Below are positions 26,486-34,928 of a stretch of 64,000 nucleotides of DNA, piece by piece; position 1 is the first letter of the stretch; the number at the start of each line of letters is the position of its first letter. The DNA comes from Novosphingobium sp. (GTDB lineage Bacteria > Pseudomonadota > Alphaproteobacteria > Sphingomonadales > Sphingomonadaceae). The stretch lies in assembly GCF_030699305.1 (NCBI RefSeq), contig NZ_JAUYNB010000033.1:1-64000 (forward strand), given 5' to 3'. A program made the translations under genes and the position numbers. Under the pieces are notes generated by a model that was given only the letters and a program-made list of their open reading frames with translations, was not told the DNA's origin and made no database searches.

Positions 26486-28231
26486 ATGACACAGCAGACC
26501 ACTCTTCACGCGGCCTTTGCGGGCCATGTCGCCGCTGCGCTCGATGCGCTGGAAGCCGCAGGCACGCTCCCCGCTGGCCTCAATCGCGGCGCTGTGGCGG
26601 TCGAGCCGCCGCGTGACCCCGCGCACGGCGATCTGGCCACCAATGCCGCGATGGTGCTGGCCAAGCCGGCGGGCATGAACCCGCGCGTGCTGGCCGAGGC
26701 GCTGGTCGGTGAACTGACCAAGATTCCATCGATCACCGGCGCGGACATCGCCGGGCCGGGGTTCATCAACTTGCGCCTGAATGCGGACGCGTGGCTGGAT
26801 GAACTGCGCGCGATCGCGGCACTGGGCGACGCCTATGGCCGTTCGGACATGGGCGGCGGCACGACAGTCAATGTCGAATATGTCTCCGCCAACCCGACCG
26901 GGCCGATGCACATGGGCCACTGCCGCGGCGCGGTGGTCGGCGATGCGCTGGCCAGCCTGCTGGAAGCGGCCGGACACAAGGTGATCCGCGAATATTACGT
27001 CAACGATGCGGGCGGGCAGGTCGACGTCCTCGCGCGCTCGGTCCACCTGCGATACCGTGAAGCTTTGGGGCAGGACGTCGGTGAAATCCCCGAAGGGCTC
27101 TATCCGGGCGACTACCTGATCCCGGTGGCGCAGGCTCTGGCCGCCGAGTTTGCCGACCAGTATGCCGCCGCGCCGGAAAGCGACTGGCTGGTCCTGTTCC
27201 GCACCCGTGCGGTCGCGGCGATGCTGGTCATGATCAAGGAAGACCTGGCGCTGCTGGGCATCCACCACGATCTGTTTTCGTCCGAGGCGGAATTGCAGGC
27301 GGCGGGCAAACCGGCTGAGGCCGAAGCCTGGCTGCGTGCGCATGATCTGGTCTATGACGGCCAGCTTGAAGCGCCCAAGGGCAAGACGCTGGACGATTGG
27401 GAGCCGGTCGAACTGCCGCTGTTCCGTTCGACCAAGTTCGGTGACGATCAGGACCGCCCGATCCGCAAGTCGGACGGCAACTGGACCTATTTCGGTGCGG
27501 ATCTGGCCTATCACTTCCAGAAGGCCCAGAGCGCGGACGCGCTGGTCAATATCTGGGGTGCGGACCACGCGGGCACGGTCAAGCGGATCAAGGCCGCCGT
27601 CGCCGCACTGACCGGAGCCACCGGTAAGGCCACCCCGTTCGAGGTCAAGCTGGTGCAGATGGTGCAGTTGCTGCGCGACGGCGAGCCGGTGAAGATGTCC
27701 AAACGGTCCGGCAATTTCGTGACGCTGGCCGATGTGGTGCGTGAAGTGGGCAAGGACGTGGTCCGCTTCACCATGCTGACCCGCAAGCCCGAAGCGCAGA
27801 TGGATTTCGATTTTGCCAAGGTGGTCGAGGCCAGCAAGGACAACCCGGTGTTCTATGTGCAGTATGCCCATGCCCGGATCCGCTCAACCCTGCGCAAGTC
27901 TGCGGCTGAGGGGCTGGCCCCATCGGCCGGGCATCTGGAGCTGCTGGGTGAAGAGGAACTGGGCCTGATCAAACAGGCCGCGCAGTTCCCGCGTTTGATC
28001 GAAGCCGCTGCTGCCGCGCGTGAACCGCACCGCCTGGCGTTCTTCCTCTATGAACTCGCCGGGGCGCTGCATGGTTACTGGAACCTGGGTAATGACCGCC
28101 CGGAAAAGCGGTTCATCGTGGCACAGGATATTAACCTTACCGGCGCAAGGCTTTATCTTGCCATTCAAATCGGGCAGATCATCCGCAATGGACTGGCGCT
28201 GCTTGGCGTTGAGGCGGTGGAGGAAATGTAA
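26486..28231 (+). CDS. argS: Arginyl-tRNA synthetase
   Basis: Class I synthetase charging tRNA-Arg; 581 residues, normal length. The N-terminal Add-1 domain (about 1-115) is followed by the HIGH-type motif PTGPMHMGH. A KMSKS-type motif (KMSKRSGNFV) precedes the alpha-helical anticodon-binding domain near the C terminus. It is followed after 2 bases by the SPOR-domain gene, an arrangement conserved in alphaproteobacteria. Confidence 0.98.
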   Translation: MTQQTTLHAAFAGHVAAALDALEAAGTLPAGLNRGAVAVEPPRDPAHGDLATNAAMVLAKPAGMNPRVLAEALVGELTKIPSITGADIAGPGFINLRLNADAWLDELRAIAALGDAYGRSDMGGGTTVNVEYVSANPTGPMHMGHCRGAVVGDALASLLEAAGHKVIREYYVNDAGGQVDVLARSVHLRYREALGQDVGEIPEGLYPGDYLIPVAQALAAEFADQYAAAPESDWLVLFRTRAVAAMLVMIKEDLALLGIHHDLFSSEAELQAAGKPAEAEAWLRAHDLVYDGQLEAPKGKTLDDWEPVELPLFRSTKFGDDQDRPIRKSDGNWTYFGADLAYHFQKAQSADALVNIWGADHAGTVKRIKAAVAALTGATGKATPFEVKLVQMVQLLRDGEPVKMSKRSGNFVTLADVVREVGKDVVRFTMLTRKPEAQMDFDFAKVVEASKDNPVFYVQYAHARIRSTLRKSAAEGLAPSAGHLELLGEEELGLIKQAAQFPRLIEAAAAAREPHRLAFFLYELAGALHGYWNLGNDRPEKRFIVAQDINLTGARLYLAIQIGQIIRNGLALLGVEAVEEM

Positions 28232-28233
28232 AC

Positions 28234-28977
28234 ATGACGGGCGCAACCGACGATCGGATCAAGGGCGATGAACCGCAGCCGTGGGAAACCGGGGCAGAGG
28301 ATCATGATGAACAGCCGCTGGAAACAGAGCAGCTGGACCTGACCGAAGAGGAGGAACGCCTGCCCTGGCTGGAATCGCCCGAAGATGATGAATGGGACGA
28401 TTCGCAAAGTTCCGACAACAGCAAGCTGGCCGGGTTCGTGCTGATGGGCCTGGTGGCGCTGGCGGCAATCGTCGGCGGCATCTGGTGGGCCACCAATCGC
28501 GGTCCCGATCCGGCCCTGGTGGCCGACGGCAGCGTGATTGAAGCGCCCGGCCAACCCTACAAGGAAGCGCCGCAGGATCCGGGCGGCAAGACGTTCGACG
28601 GCACCGGCGACAGCAGCTTTGCCGTCTCCGAAGGGCAGAACCGCCCGCCGCAACTGGGCGGTGAAGCGGGCGCACCCGCAGCTGCTCCGGCGCAGGCAGC
28701 GGCACCCGCCGCAGCGGCGCCCGCTCCGGCTGCGGCCAGCGGCGGCGTTGGCGTGCAGGTCGGGGCGTTTTCGTCACAGGCCACGGCAGAAGCAGGCTGG
28801 ACCAAGCTGGCCGCGCAGGCCGGAGCGGTGCTGTCAGGCGTGCCCCACCGCGTGGTTTCGGGCAGTGCCGACATCGGCACGGTCTATCGTTTGCAGGCTA
28901 TCGCACCCGATGCCGCCGCAGCGCAGGCGCTGTGCGGCAAGCTGAAGGCGGCCGGGATTTCCTGCCAGGTCAAGTAA
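28234..28977 (+). CDS. SPOR-domain envelope protein
   Basis: 247-residue inner-membrane protein. A long acidic cytoplasmic N terminus (1-66) precedes one transmembrane helix (about 67-90, LAGFVLMGLVALAAIVGGIWW), a Pro/Ala-rich periplasmic linker and a C-terminal SPOR domain (about 170-247, GVGVQVGAFSSQATAEAGW). SPOR domains bind denuded peptidoglycan at division sites, so a septal role is likely. It lies directly after argS. Confidence 0.92.
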   Translation: MTGATDDRIKGDEPQPWETGAEDHDEQPLETEQLDLTEEEERLPWLESPEDDEWDDSQSSDNSKLAGFVLMGLVALAAIVGGIWWATNRGPDPALVADGSVIEAPGQPYKEAPQDPGGKTFDGTGDSSFAVSEGQNRPPQLGGEAGAPAAAPAQAAAPAAAAPAPAAASGGVGVQVGAFSSQATAEAGWTKLAAQAGAVLSGVPHRVVSGSADIGTVYRLQAIAPDAAAAQALCGKLKAAGISCQVK

Positions 28978-29059
28978 CCGGCGGCGGAGCGGGGTTTTTG
29001 CACACTCCGGTGCGCCCCGTCGCTTGCCGAATCTGCCCGTAACTGCGAGTCTTCGCGGC

Positions 29060-30079
29060 ATGACGCCCGCTATCTTCGGCCTGTCCGGTCTGACCCTGAC
29101 CGCTGACGAACGCGCCTTTTTCAGGGATGCTGACCCGGCGGGCTATATCGTGTTCGGTCGCAATGTGGAAAGCCGCACCCAGCTGCGCGCGTTGACCGAT
29201 GCCTTGCGTGACATCCACGGGCGCGACCGGCTGCTGATCACGATCGATCAGGAAGGCGGGCGGGTTGCGCGGATGAAGCCGCCTGAATGGCTGCCTTATC
29301 CGGCGGGCGCGGCGTTTGACCGGCTCTATGATCTGGCCCCGGCCTCCGCGATTGAGGCAGCCCGCGCCAATGCCGAGGCGCTGGGCCACGATCTGGCCGA
29401 AGTCGGGATTACTTGCACCCATGCGCCCGTCCTCGATGTGCGCCAGCCCGGCGCGCACGACGTGATCGGTGACCGGGCCTATGGCGCGGAGCCGCTGCGC
29501 GTCGCGGCAATTGGCCGGGCGGTGCTGGACGGGCTGGCCCGCGCCGGGGTGGTTGGCACGATCAAGCATATGCCCGGCCATGGCCGGGCGCTGGCCGACA
29601 GCCACAAGGAACTGCCGACCGTCACCGCCAGCGCAGCCGAACTGGACAGCGATCTCGCCCCGTTCAAGGCGCTGGCCGATGCCCCCATGGCGATGACCGG
29701 GCACATCCGCTTCACCGCGTGGGATGCGGACCATCCGGCCACGCAATCGCCGTTCGTGGTGTCTGAAATCATCCGCAAGATGATCGGCTTTGACGGGCTG
29801 CTGCTGACCGACGATCTGGATATGCAGGCGCTCGCCGGGACCGTGCCCGAACGTGCCGCAACGGCGCTGGCGGCGGGGTGTGACATCGCGCTCAATTGCT
29901 GGGCCAGGCTGGACGACATGACCGGGATCGCCGCGCGCTGCCCGACGATGAGCGCGGCGACGGCGGAGCGGCTGGAACGCGCGCTGGCGGTCACCCGGAT
30001 TGACGGGGCGCGGGGCATTCAGGCCGAATTGCTGGCAAAGCGCGATGCGCTGCTCGGGCTGGTGGAGGCGGCGGCGTGA
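29060..30079 (+). CDS. nagZ: Beta-N-acetylhexosaminidase NagZ
   Basis: Glycoside hydrolase family 3 enzyme of peptidoglycan recycling that removes GlcNAc from anhydro-muropeptides in the cytoplasm; 339 residues. It has IDQEGGRVARM, the catalytic-loop motif KHMPGHGRALADSHKELP and LLTDDLDMQAL with the nucleophile Asp. ATG 29060 gives the family N terminus MTPAIFGLSGL. The stop overlaps the GTG start of scpA, so the units are coupled. Confidence 0.94.
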   Translation: MTPAIFGLSGLTLTADERAFFRDADPAGYIVFGRNVESRTQLRALTDALRDIHGRDRLLITIDQEGGRVARMKPPEWLPYPAGAAFDRLYDLAPASAIEAARANAEALGHDLAEVGITCTHAPVLDVRQPGAHDVIGDRAYGAEPLRVAAIGRAVLDGLARAGVVGTIKHMPGHGRALADSHKELPTVTASAAELDSDLAPFKALADAPMAMTGHIRFTAWDADHPATQSPFVVSEIIRKMIGFDGLLLTDDLDMQALAGTVPERAATALAAGCDIALNCWARLDDMTGIAARCPTMSAATAERLERALAVTRIDGARGIQAELLAKRDALLGLVEAAA

Positions 30080-30873
30080 GCGAACTGATCGACGGCCCCG
30101 CGATCACGCTGGATGATGACTGGCAGGGCGTCGGCATGGCTGCACCGCACGACGCTGCGCTCTATCTGGAACTGGACGGGTGGGAGGGGCCGCTCGACCT
30201 GTTGCTCGATCTGGCGCGGCGGCAGAAAGTTGATCTCAGGACGATCTCGATCCTCGAACTGGTCGATCAATACCTGACTTATATCGAACGGGCGGCTGCG
30301 CTGCGGCTGGAACTGGCGGCGGACTATCTGGTGATGGCCGCGTGGTTGGCCTACCTCAAATCCGCGCTGCTGCTCCCGCGCGAGGAACAGCCCGATCCAA
30401 GCCCGGAAGAACTGGCGCTGCGCCTGCACTTGCGGTTGCAGCGGCTGGCGGCGATGCGCGATGCGGCGGCGCGGCTGATGGGGCGCGACCGGCTGGGCCG
30501 CGACGTGTTCCCGCGCGGCGCGCCCGAAGGGCTGCGGGTGGACCGCAAGCACAGCTGGCAATGCGACATGTTCGGGCTGATCCAGGCTTACGGGCAAGTG
30601 AAGGCACGCACCGCGCCGGTGGTCCACATGGTGCGTGACCGCATGGTGATGACGCTGGAATCGGCACTGACGCGGGTGTCCTCGCTGCTGGGCGTCAATC
30701 TCGACTGGATGGAACTGCGCGACTTTCTGCCGCCGCACGCCGACCCGCGCCTGAAACGGTCGGCGCTGGCGTCCAGCTTCGTCGCCGCGCTGGAACTGGC
30801 GCGGCTGGGCAAGGCGGAACTGCGGCAGGAGGAGACCTTTGGTCCGCTGATGCTGAAAGGCATCACGGCGTGA
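30076..30873 (+). CDS. scpA: Segregation and condensation protein A
   Basis: Kleisin subunit linking SMC heads in the chromosome-condensing SMC-ScpAB complex; 265 residues. The N-terminal signature is LYLELDGWEGPLDLLLDLARRQKVDL, and a C-terminal winged-helix part ends near LARLGKAELRQEETFGPL. The GTG start overlaps the nagZ stop and the TGA stop overlaps the scpB start. Confidence 0.95.
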   Translation: MSELIDGPAITLDDDWQGVGMAAPHDAALYLELDGWEGPLDLLLDLARRQKVDLRTISILELVDQYLTYIERAAALRLELAADYLVMAAWLAYLKSALLLPREEQPDPSPEELALRLHLRLQRLAAMRDAAARLMGRDRLGRDVFPRGAPEGLRVDRKHSWQCDMFGLIQAYGQVKARTAPVVHMVRDRMVMTLESALTRVSSLLGVNLDWMELRDFLPPHADPRLKRSALASSFVAALELARLGKAELRQEETFGPLMLKGITA

Positions 30874-31475
30874 CCGGCCAGCCGCCTGACGATCTGGTCC
30901 GGGCGGTGGAAGCGACGCTGTTTGCCGCTGCGGAGCCGATGAGCGCGGAGGCTGTTTCCACCCATCTGGGCGGGGCTGATGTCCGGGCCGCGCTGACGGC
31001 ACTGGCGGCGCACTTTGACGGACGCGGGGTCCAGCTGGTGGAGCGCGGCGGGCGCTGGCATTTCCAGACCGCGCCTGACCTTGCGCACCTGCTGCGGCGC
31101 GAAAAGGAAGACGTCCGCCGCCTGTCGCGCGCGGCGACGGAAGTGCTCGCGATTGTCGCCTATCACGAACCGGTCAGCCGCGCCGAAATCGAAAGCATTC
31201 GCGGCGTCCAGACCGCCAAGGGCACGCTCGATGTGTTGCTGGAGGCGGGCTGGGTGCGGATCGCCGGGCGGCGCGAGGTGCCGGGGCGGCCGGTGATCTA
31301 TGCCACCACGGCGGAATTCCTGAGCCATTTCGGGCTGGAATCGCGCCGCGACCTGCCGGGGATCGATGAGCTCCGCGCTGCCGGATTGCTCGATCCGGTG
31401 GAGGATGCGCTGGCCTCTGCCATGGAAACCGCAGCAGATGGCGCCGCTCCGCCTGACGAAGATTCCGCAGACTGA
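30870..31475 (+). CDS. scpB: Segregation and condensation protein B
   Basis: Partner of ScpA; 201 residues with two winged-helix domains. Typical segments are VEATLFAAAEPMSAEAVSTHL and YHEPVSRAEIESIRGV, then TAKGTLDVLLEAGWVRIAGR. GTG start overlapping scpA. The acidic C-terminal tail is usual. Confidence 0.95.
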   Translation: MTGQPPDDLVRAVEATLFAAAEPMSAEAVSTHLGGADVRAALTALAAHFDGRGVQLVERGGRWHFQTAPDLAHLLRREKEDVRRLSRAATEVLAIVAYHEPVSRAEIESIRGVQTAKGTLDVLLEAGWVRIAGRREVPGRPVIYATTAEFLSHFGLESRRDLPGIDELRAAGLLDPVEDALASAMETAADGAAPPDEDSAD

Positions 31476-31572
31476 CTCGCAATGCCGGGCAACATCGCCT
31501 AAATGCAATAATGCAGGGGTAAACAGGCTGGCGATCCGTCGCCGTGCCCCGTGATTTGCAGGAGTTGTTTCA

Positions 31573-31827
31573 ATGGGTCTGTCGCTTCCCCACCTGATCA
31601 TTCTGGCGCTGGTGGTGCTGGTGCTGTTTGGCCGTGGCCGCATATCCGAAATGATGGGTGACTTCGGCAAGGGCATCAAGAGCTTCAAGCAGGGCATTGC
31701 CGAGGAAGCCAATCCCCAGCCGCCCGCGCCCCCGGCCCAGCAAATCCCGCCGCCGCCCGCTGTCAACCAGGCGACGCTCAATGGCGAAACCGTGATCGAC
31801 GCGTCGAAGCCGTCGAACCCGCTGTAA
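31573..31827 (+). CDS. tatA: Sec-independent translocase subunit TatA
   Basis: Pore-forming subunit of the twin-arginine protein export system, 84 residues. A single N-terminal helix ([16 protein letters not shown]) leads through the hinge [20 protein letters not shown] into an amphipathic helix and a Pro-rich tail. GGAG precedes the ATG. First of tatABC. Confidence 0.96.
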   Translation: MGLSLPHLIILALVVLVLFGRGRISEMMGDFGKGIKSFKQGIAEEANPQPPAPPAQQIPPPPAVNQATLNGETVIDASKPSNPL

Positions 31828-31854
31828 CCCCCGCCGGTTCGGCGGAGACGCACC

Positions 31855-32217
31855 ATGTTTGATATTGGCTGGGATGAAATGCTGCTGACGGTGATCATTG
31901 CGATCATCGTCATCGGCCCCAAGGAACTGCCCCGCGCGCTGCGCACGGCGGGCCGCTGGATTGGCAAGGTCCGGCGCGTGTCGGGTCATTTCCGGACCGG
32001 CATCGAAACCATGATCCGCGAAGCAGAACTGGAAGACATGGAAAAGCAGTGGCGCGAACAGAACGCCAGGATCATGGCGCAGCACCCGCCGGGCTCGGCT
32101 GAAACCGCGCTGCTCGGGACTGATCCCGGGACAACTCCTGCTGCGGCCGGTCAGCCCGCTGCCACCATTCCACCCGCCGACGCCAGCTCGCCAGAGCTGC
32201 CGCCCAAGCCGCAATAG
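31855..32217 (+). CDS. tatB: Sec-independent translocase subunit TatB
   Basis: Signal-peptide receptor subunit with TatC; 120 residues. The start MFDIGWDEMLL with the conserved Glu, the single membrane helix and the hinge IGPKELPRALRTAG followed by a long amphipathic helix distinguish it from TatA. The C-terminal tail is Pro/Ala-rich. Confidence 0.95.
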   Translation: MFDIGWDEMLLTVIIAIIVIGPKELPRALRTAGRWIGKVRRVSGHFRTGIETMIREAELEDMEKQWREQNARIMAQHPPGSAETALLGTDPGTTPAAAGQPAATIPPADASSPELPPKPQ

Positions 32218-32226
32218 GGGCAGCGC

Positions 32227-33024
32227 GTGGTCTTTTCCGTTCGCGATATCGACGATTCGCAGGCTCCGCTGCTCGACCACCTGATCGAGCTGCGCACCCG
32301 GCTGGTGCGCTCGTTCGCGGCGCTGGGGCTGGCGTTCTGCGTCTGCTTCTATTTCGCCGACGACATCTTCAGTTTTCTGGTCCGCCCGCTGACCGCCGCG
32401 TTCCCGGCGGGTGAGGGGCGGCTGATCTATACCAAGCTCTACGAAGCGTTCTTTGTGGAGATCAAGGTGGCGCTGTTCGCGGCGTTCTTCTGCAGCTTCC
32501 CGATCATCGCCAACCAGCTCTGGGCGTTCGTTGCGCCGGGGCTTTATGCCAAGGAAAAGAAGGCGTTCCTGCCGTTCCTGGTGGCAACGCCGATCCTGTT
32601 CACGGCCGGGGCGGCGCTGGCCTATTACGTGGTCATGCCCACCGCGTTCCGGTTCTTCCTGACGTTCGAAGGCAACAAGGGCGGGCTCAAGCTGGAAGCC
32701 TTGCCGGGGACGGGGGATTACCTGTCGCTGGTGATGCAGTTCATTCTGGCGTTCGGGGTGAGCTTCCTGCTGCCGGTGCTGCTGCTGCTGCTCAACCGCG
32801 CCGGGATCGTCACCCGCCAGCAACTGACTTCGGCGCGGCGCTATGTGATTGTGGCGATCACCGCGCTGGCGGCGGTTATCACGCCGCCGGATGTGGTATC
32901 ACAGCTGATGCTGCTGGTGCCGATGTGGCTGCTGTTCGAAGGCTCGCTGCTGATCATGCGGCTGGGCGAACGCAAGGATGCGGCTGAGGCGGCGGCGGCG
33001 GCGGAAGAAACCACGGCACCATAA
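32227..33024 (+). CDS. tatC: Sec-independent translocase subunit TatC
   Basis: Six-helix membrane receptor for twin-arginine signal peptides, 265 residues. It has the conserved N terminus APLLDHLIELRTRLVRS and the family sequence FCSFPIIANQLWAFVAPGLY with KEKKAFLPFL. It starts at GTG 32227, 9 bases after tatB. The palindrome 33046-33111 follows 21 bases after the stop. Confidence 0.97.
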   Translation: MVFSVRDIDDSQAPLLDHLIELRTRLVRSFAALGLAFCVCFYFADDIFSFLVRPLTAAFPAGEGRLIYTKLYEAFFVEIKVALFAAFFCSFPIIANQLWAFVAPGLYAKEKKAFLPFLVATPILFTAGAALAYYVVMPTAFRFFLTFEGNKGGLKLEALPGTGDYLSLVMQFILAFGVSFLLPVLLLLLNRAGIVTRQQLTSARRYVIVAITALAAVITPPDVVSQLMLLVPMWLLFEGSLLIMRLGERKDAAEAAAAAEETTAP

Positions 33025-33045
33025 CGCCACCTCCAAAACCCAACT

Positions 33046-33111
33046 CCGTTTGTGTCGAGCGTTGTCGAGACACTGGGCGCCACGTGTCTCGACTACGCTC
33101 GACACAAACGG
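33046..33111. repeat. Long palindromic intergenic repeat, copy 2
   Basis: Two 28-bp arms (33046-33073 and 33084-33111) differ at one position and flank a 10-base loop. The sequence closely matches the element at 23198-23262, including GTGTCTCGACT. It lies between convergent tatC and the amidohydrolase gene. Confidence 0.92.
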
Positions 33112-33129
33112 GTTAGTGGGGGGAGTGGC

Positions 33130-34806
33130 TCAGGGCTTGGCTGCCGTCCCATCCCACGCCAGCCGTCCGTTGATCCAGACTTGCCGGACTTTCGTTGCCC
33201 GCAAGTCTGACGGCGTGGCGAGCAGGGGGTCCTGATCGACCAGCAGGAAGTCCGCCCGCTCACCGCGCACCAGCCGCCCGAACCGGCCTTCCGCGAACCC
33301 GGCATAGGCCCCGTTCATGGTATAGGCCGCCAGCGCTTCCTCGCGGGTCAGGCGTTCCTGCGCCTGCCAGCCGCCGAACGGCTGCCCGTCCGGCCCCTGC
33401 CGGGTGATCGCGGCGGCGAGGCCCGCGAAGGGATCGGGCAGTTCCACCGGCGCATCCGATCCGAACGCCAGCTTGGCCCCGGTGGCCGACAGCGATTTCC
33501 AGGCATAGCCGCCCGCCAGCCGCTGCGGCCCCAGCCGGGGCTCGGCCATCAGCCGGTCCGACGTCTGGTGAACCGGCTGCATCGATGCGATGATGCCGTG
33601 CTTGCCAAACCGCGCAATATCCGCCGGATCGACGATCTGCGCGTGTTCGATCCGCCAGCGCCTGTCCCCGGTATAGGTCGTGCTCATGTCCTCGATCGCG
33701 GCCAGCACGCCCGCGTTGGCTTCATCGCCGATGGCGTGGATCGCCAGCTGGAACCGGTCGAGCGCGGCGCGGCTCATCAGGTTCTTCAGCTGCGTATCGC
33801 CCGTGATGCGCAGGCCCCGCGTGTGCGGCGCATCGGCATAAGGGGCCTTCAATGAAGCCCCGCGCGATCCCAGCGCGCCATCGACATAGAGCTTCACGCC
33901 GTTCAGCCGCAGCTTGTCGTCATACAGCCAGGGGGACGGGCCGGGGCCGCCGATCAGCTCCATCGCCCCGGTCCCGCCGGCATAGGCCATGATCCGCAGC
34001 CGCAGCGTGCCATTGTCACCGGCGCGGCGATAGGCCTGCCAATCCTCGATACTGGTGCCCATGTCGGCCATCGCGGTCACCCCGCGCGCCAGCAGCAGCT
34101 CCTGCGCCTTGGCCAGCGCCAGATCGCGGTCTTCGGGGCGCGGGGCAGGGATGAACCTGTCGACCAGTTCCATCGCGGTATCGACCAGCACCCCGGCCGG
34201 TTTGCCGCCTGCCGCGATCCGCTCGATCTTGCCGCCTGCCGGGTCCTTGCTGAGCGCGGTCACGCCAGCGGCGCTCAGCGCCTTGGTGTTGGCCCAGCCC
34301 GCGTGGCCATCGACGCGGGTCAGCCAGACCGGCCTGTCACCGACCACCGCGTCGAGTTCGGCGGCGGTCGGAAAGCGGCCCAGTCCCCACAGTTCCTGAT
34401 TCCACCCGCGCCCCAGAATCCACGGGCGGTCCGGGTGCGCGGCGGCATAGGCGGCAATCGCCGCTTGCGCCTGCGCCAGCGATTTCGTTTCCGAAAGGTC
34501 CAGCGTCAGCGCGCCAAAGCCCACGCCCATGACATGGCCGTGGCTGTCGATCAGCCCCGGCATCAGCAGCTGGCCCTTGCCATCCAGGAAGTAATCGACC
34601 TTGCCCGGCCGCTTGTCGCCCCGGCGCAGCACCTGCACGATCCGGCCATCATCGCCGACCAGCAGCCCGGTGAACCGGTCCACCCCGCCGGTCGCGTCCA
34701 GCGTCATGCCATCGACATTGTCGATCAGGGTATCGGCATGGGCGGAAGTAGCGAAAGCAAGCGCCAGTGCCGCCAGAGTCCTCCCCGGCACGGGGAGGGC
34801 GACCAT
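33130..34806 (-). CDS. Secreted amidohydrolase family protein
   Basis: Metal-dependent amidohydrolase of the YtcJ-like group, 558 residues, with an N-terminal signal peptide (MVALPVPGRTLAALALAFATS, cut after AHA). Metal-binding motifs are DSHGHVMGVG and AIHAIGDEAN, with a carboxy-terminal SDAPVELPDP. I take ATG 34806; it lies inside a dispersed repeat (34781-34915), so the start and the first codons derive from that repeat. The substrate is unknown. The frame extends further upstream through the repeat, but that extension has repeat-like composition. Confidence 0.86.
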   Translation of the reverse strand: MVALPVPGRTLAALALAFATSAHADTLIDNVDGMTLDATGGVDRFTGLLVGDDGRIVQVLRRGDKRPGKVDYFLDGKGQLLMPGLIDSHGHVMGVGFGALTLDLSETKSLAQAQAAIAAYAAAHPDRPWILGRGWNQELWGLGRFPTAAELDAVVGDRPVWLTRVDGHAGWANTKALSAAGVTALSKDPAGGKIERIAAGGKPAGVLVDTAMELVDRFIPAPRPEDRDLALAKAQELLLARGVTAMADMGTSIEDWQAYRRAGDNGTLRLRIMAYAGGTGAMELIGGPGPSPWLYDDKLRLNGVKLYVDGALGSRGASLKAPYADAPHTRGLRITGDTQLKNLMSRAALDRFQLAIHAIGDEANAGVLAAIEDMSTTYTGDRRWRIEHAQIVDPADIARFGKHGIIASMQPVHQTSDRLMAEPRLGPQRLAGGYAWKSLSATGAKLAFGSDAPVELPDPFAGLAAAITRQGPDGQPFGGWQAQERLTREEALAAYTMNGAYAGFAEGRFGRLVRGERADFLLVDQDPLLATPSDLRATKVRQVWINGRLAWDGTAAKP

Positions 34807-34915
34807 CCGCAGGATGGTGGAGGGGCAGGCGCGGTTGCGCGCACCGTCACCGCGTTGCGATGGCTGCACGCGCCCCTCCACCAGCTGCGCTGGTCCCCCT
34901 CCCCGGATCGGGGAG
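34781..34915. repeat. Compound inverted repeat element overlapping a gene start
   Basis: Four hairpins are arranged in mirror fashion: CTCCCCG-GCA-CGGGGAG (34781-34797), ACCATCC-GCA-GGATGGT (34802-34818), ACCAGC-TGC-GCTGGT (34880-34894) and CTCCCCG-GAT-CGGGGAG (34899-34915). GGTGGAGGGGC (34816-34826) pairs with 34872-34882. This two-half structure resembles paired REP-type elements. Confidence 0.85.
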
Positions 34916-34928
34916 GAAAGGCGGGCGA

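Noticed and set aside
23301..33024. tRNA or other structured RNA genes in intergenic gaps
   Set aside because: No cloverleaf with a T-loop GGTTCGAATCC-type sequence was seen; the only strong folds are the palindromic repeats and terminators listed.
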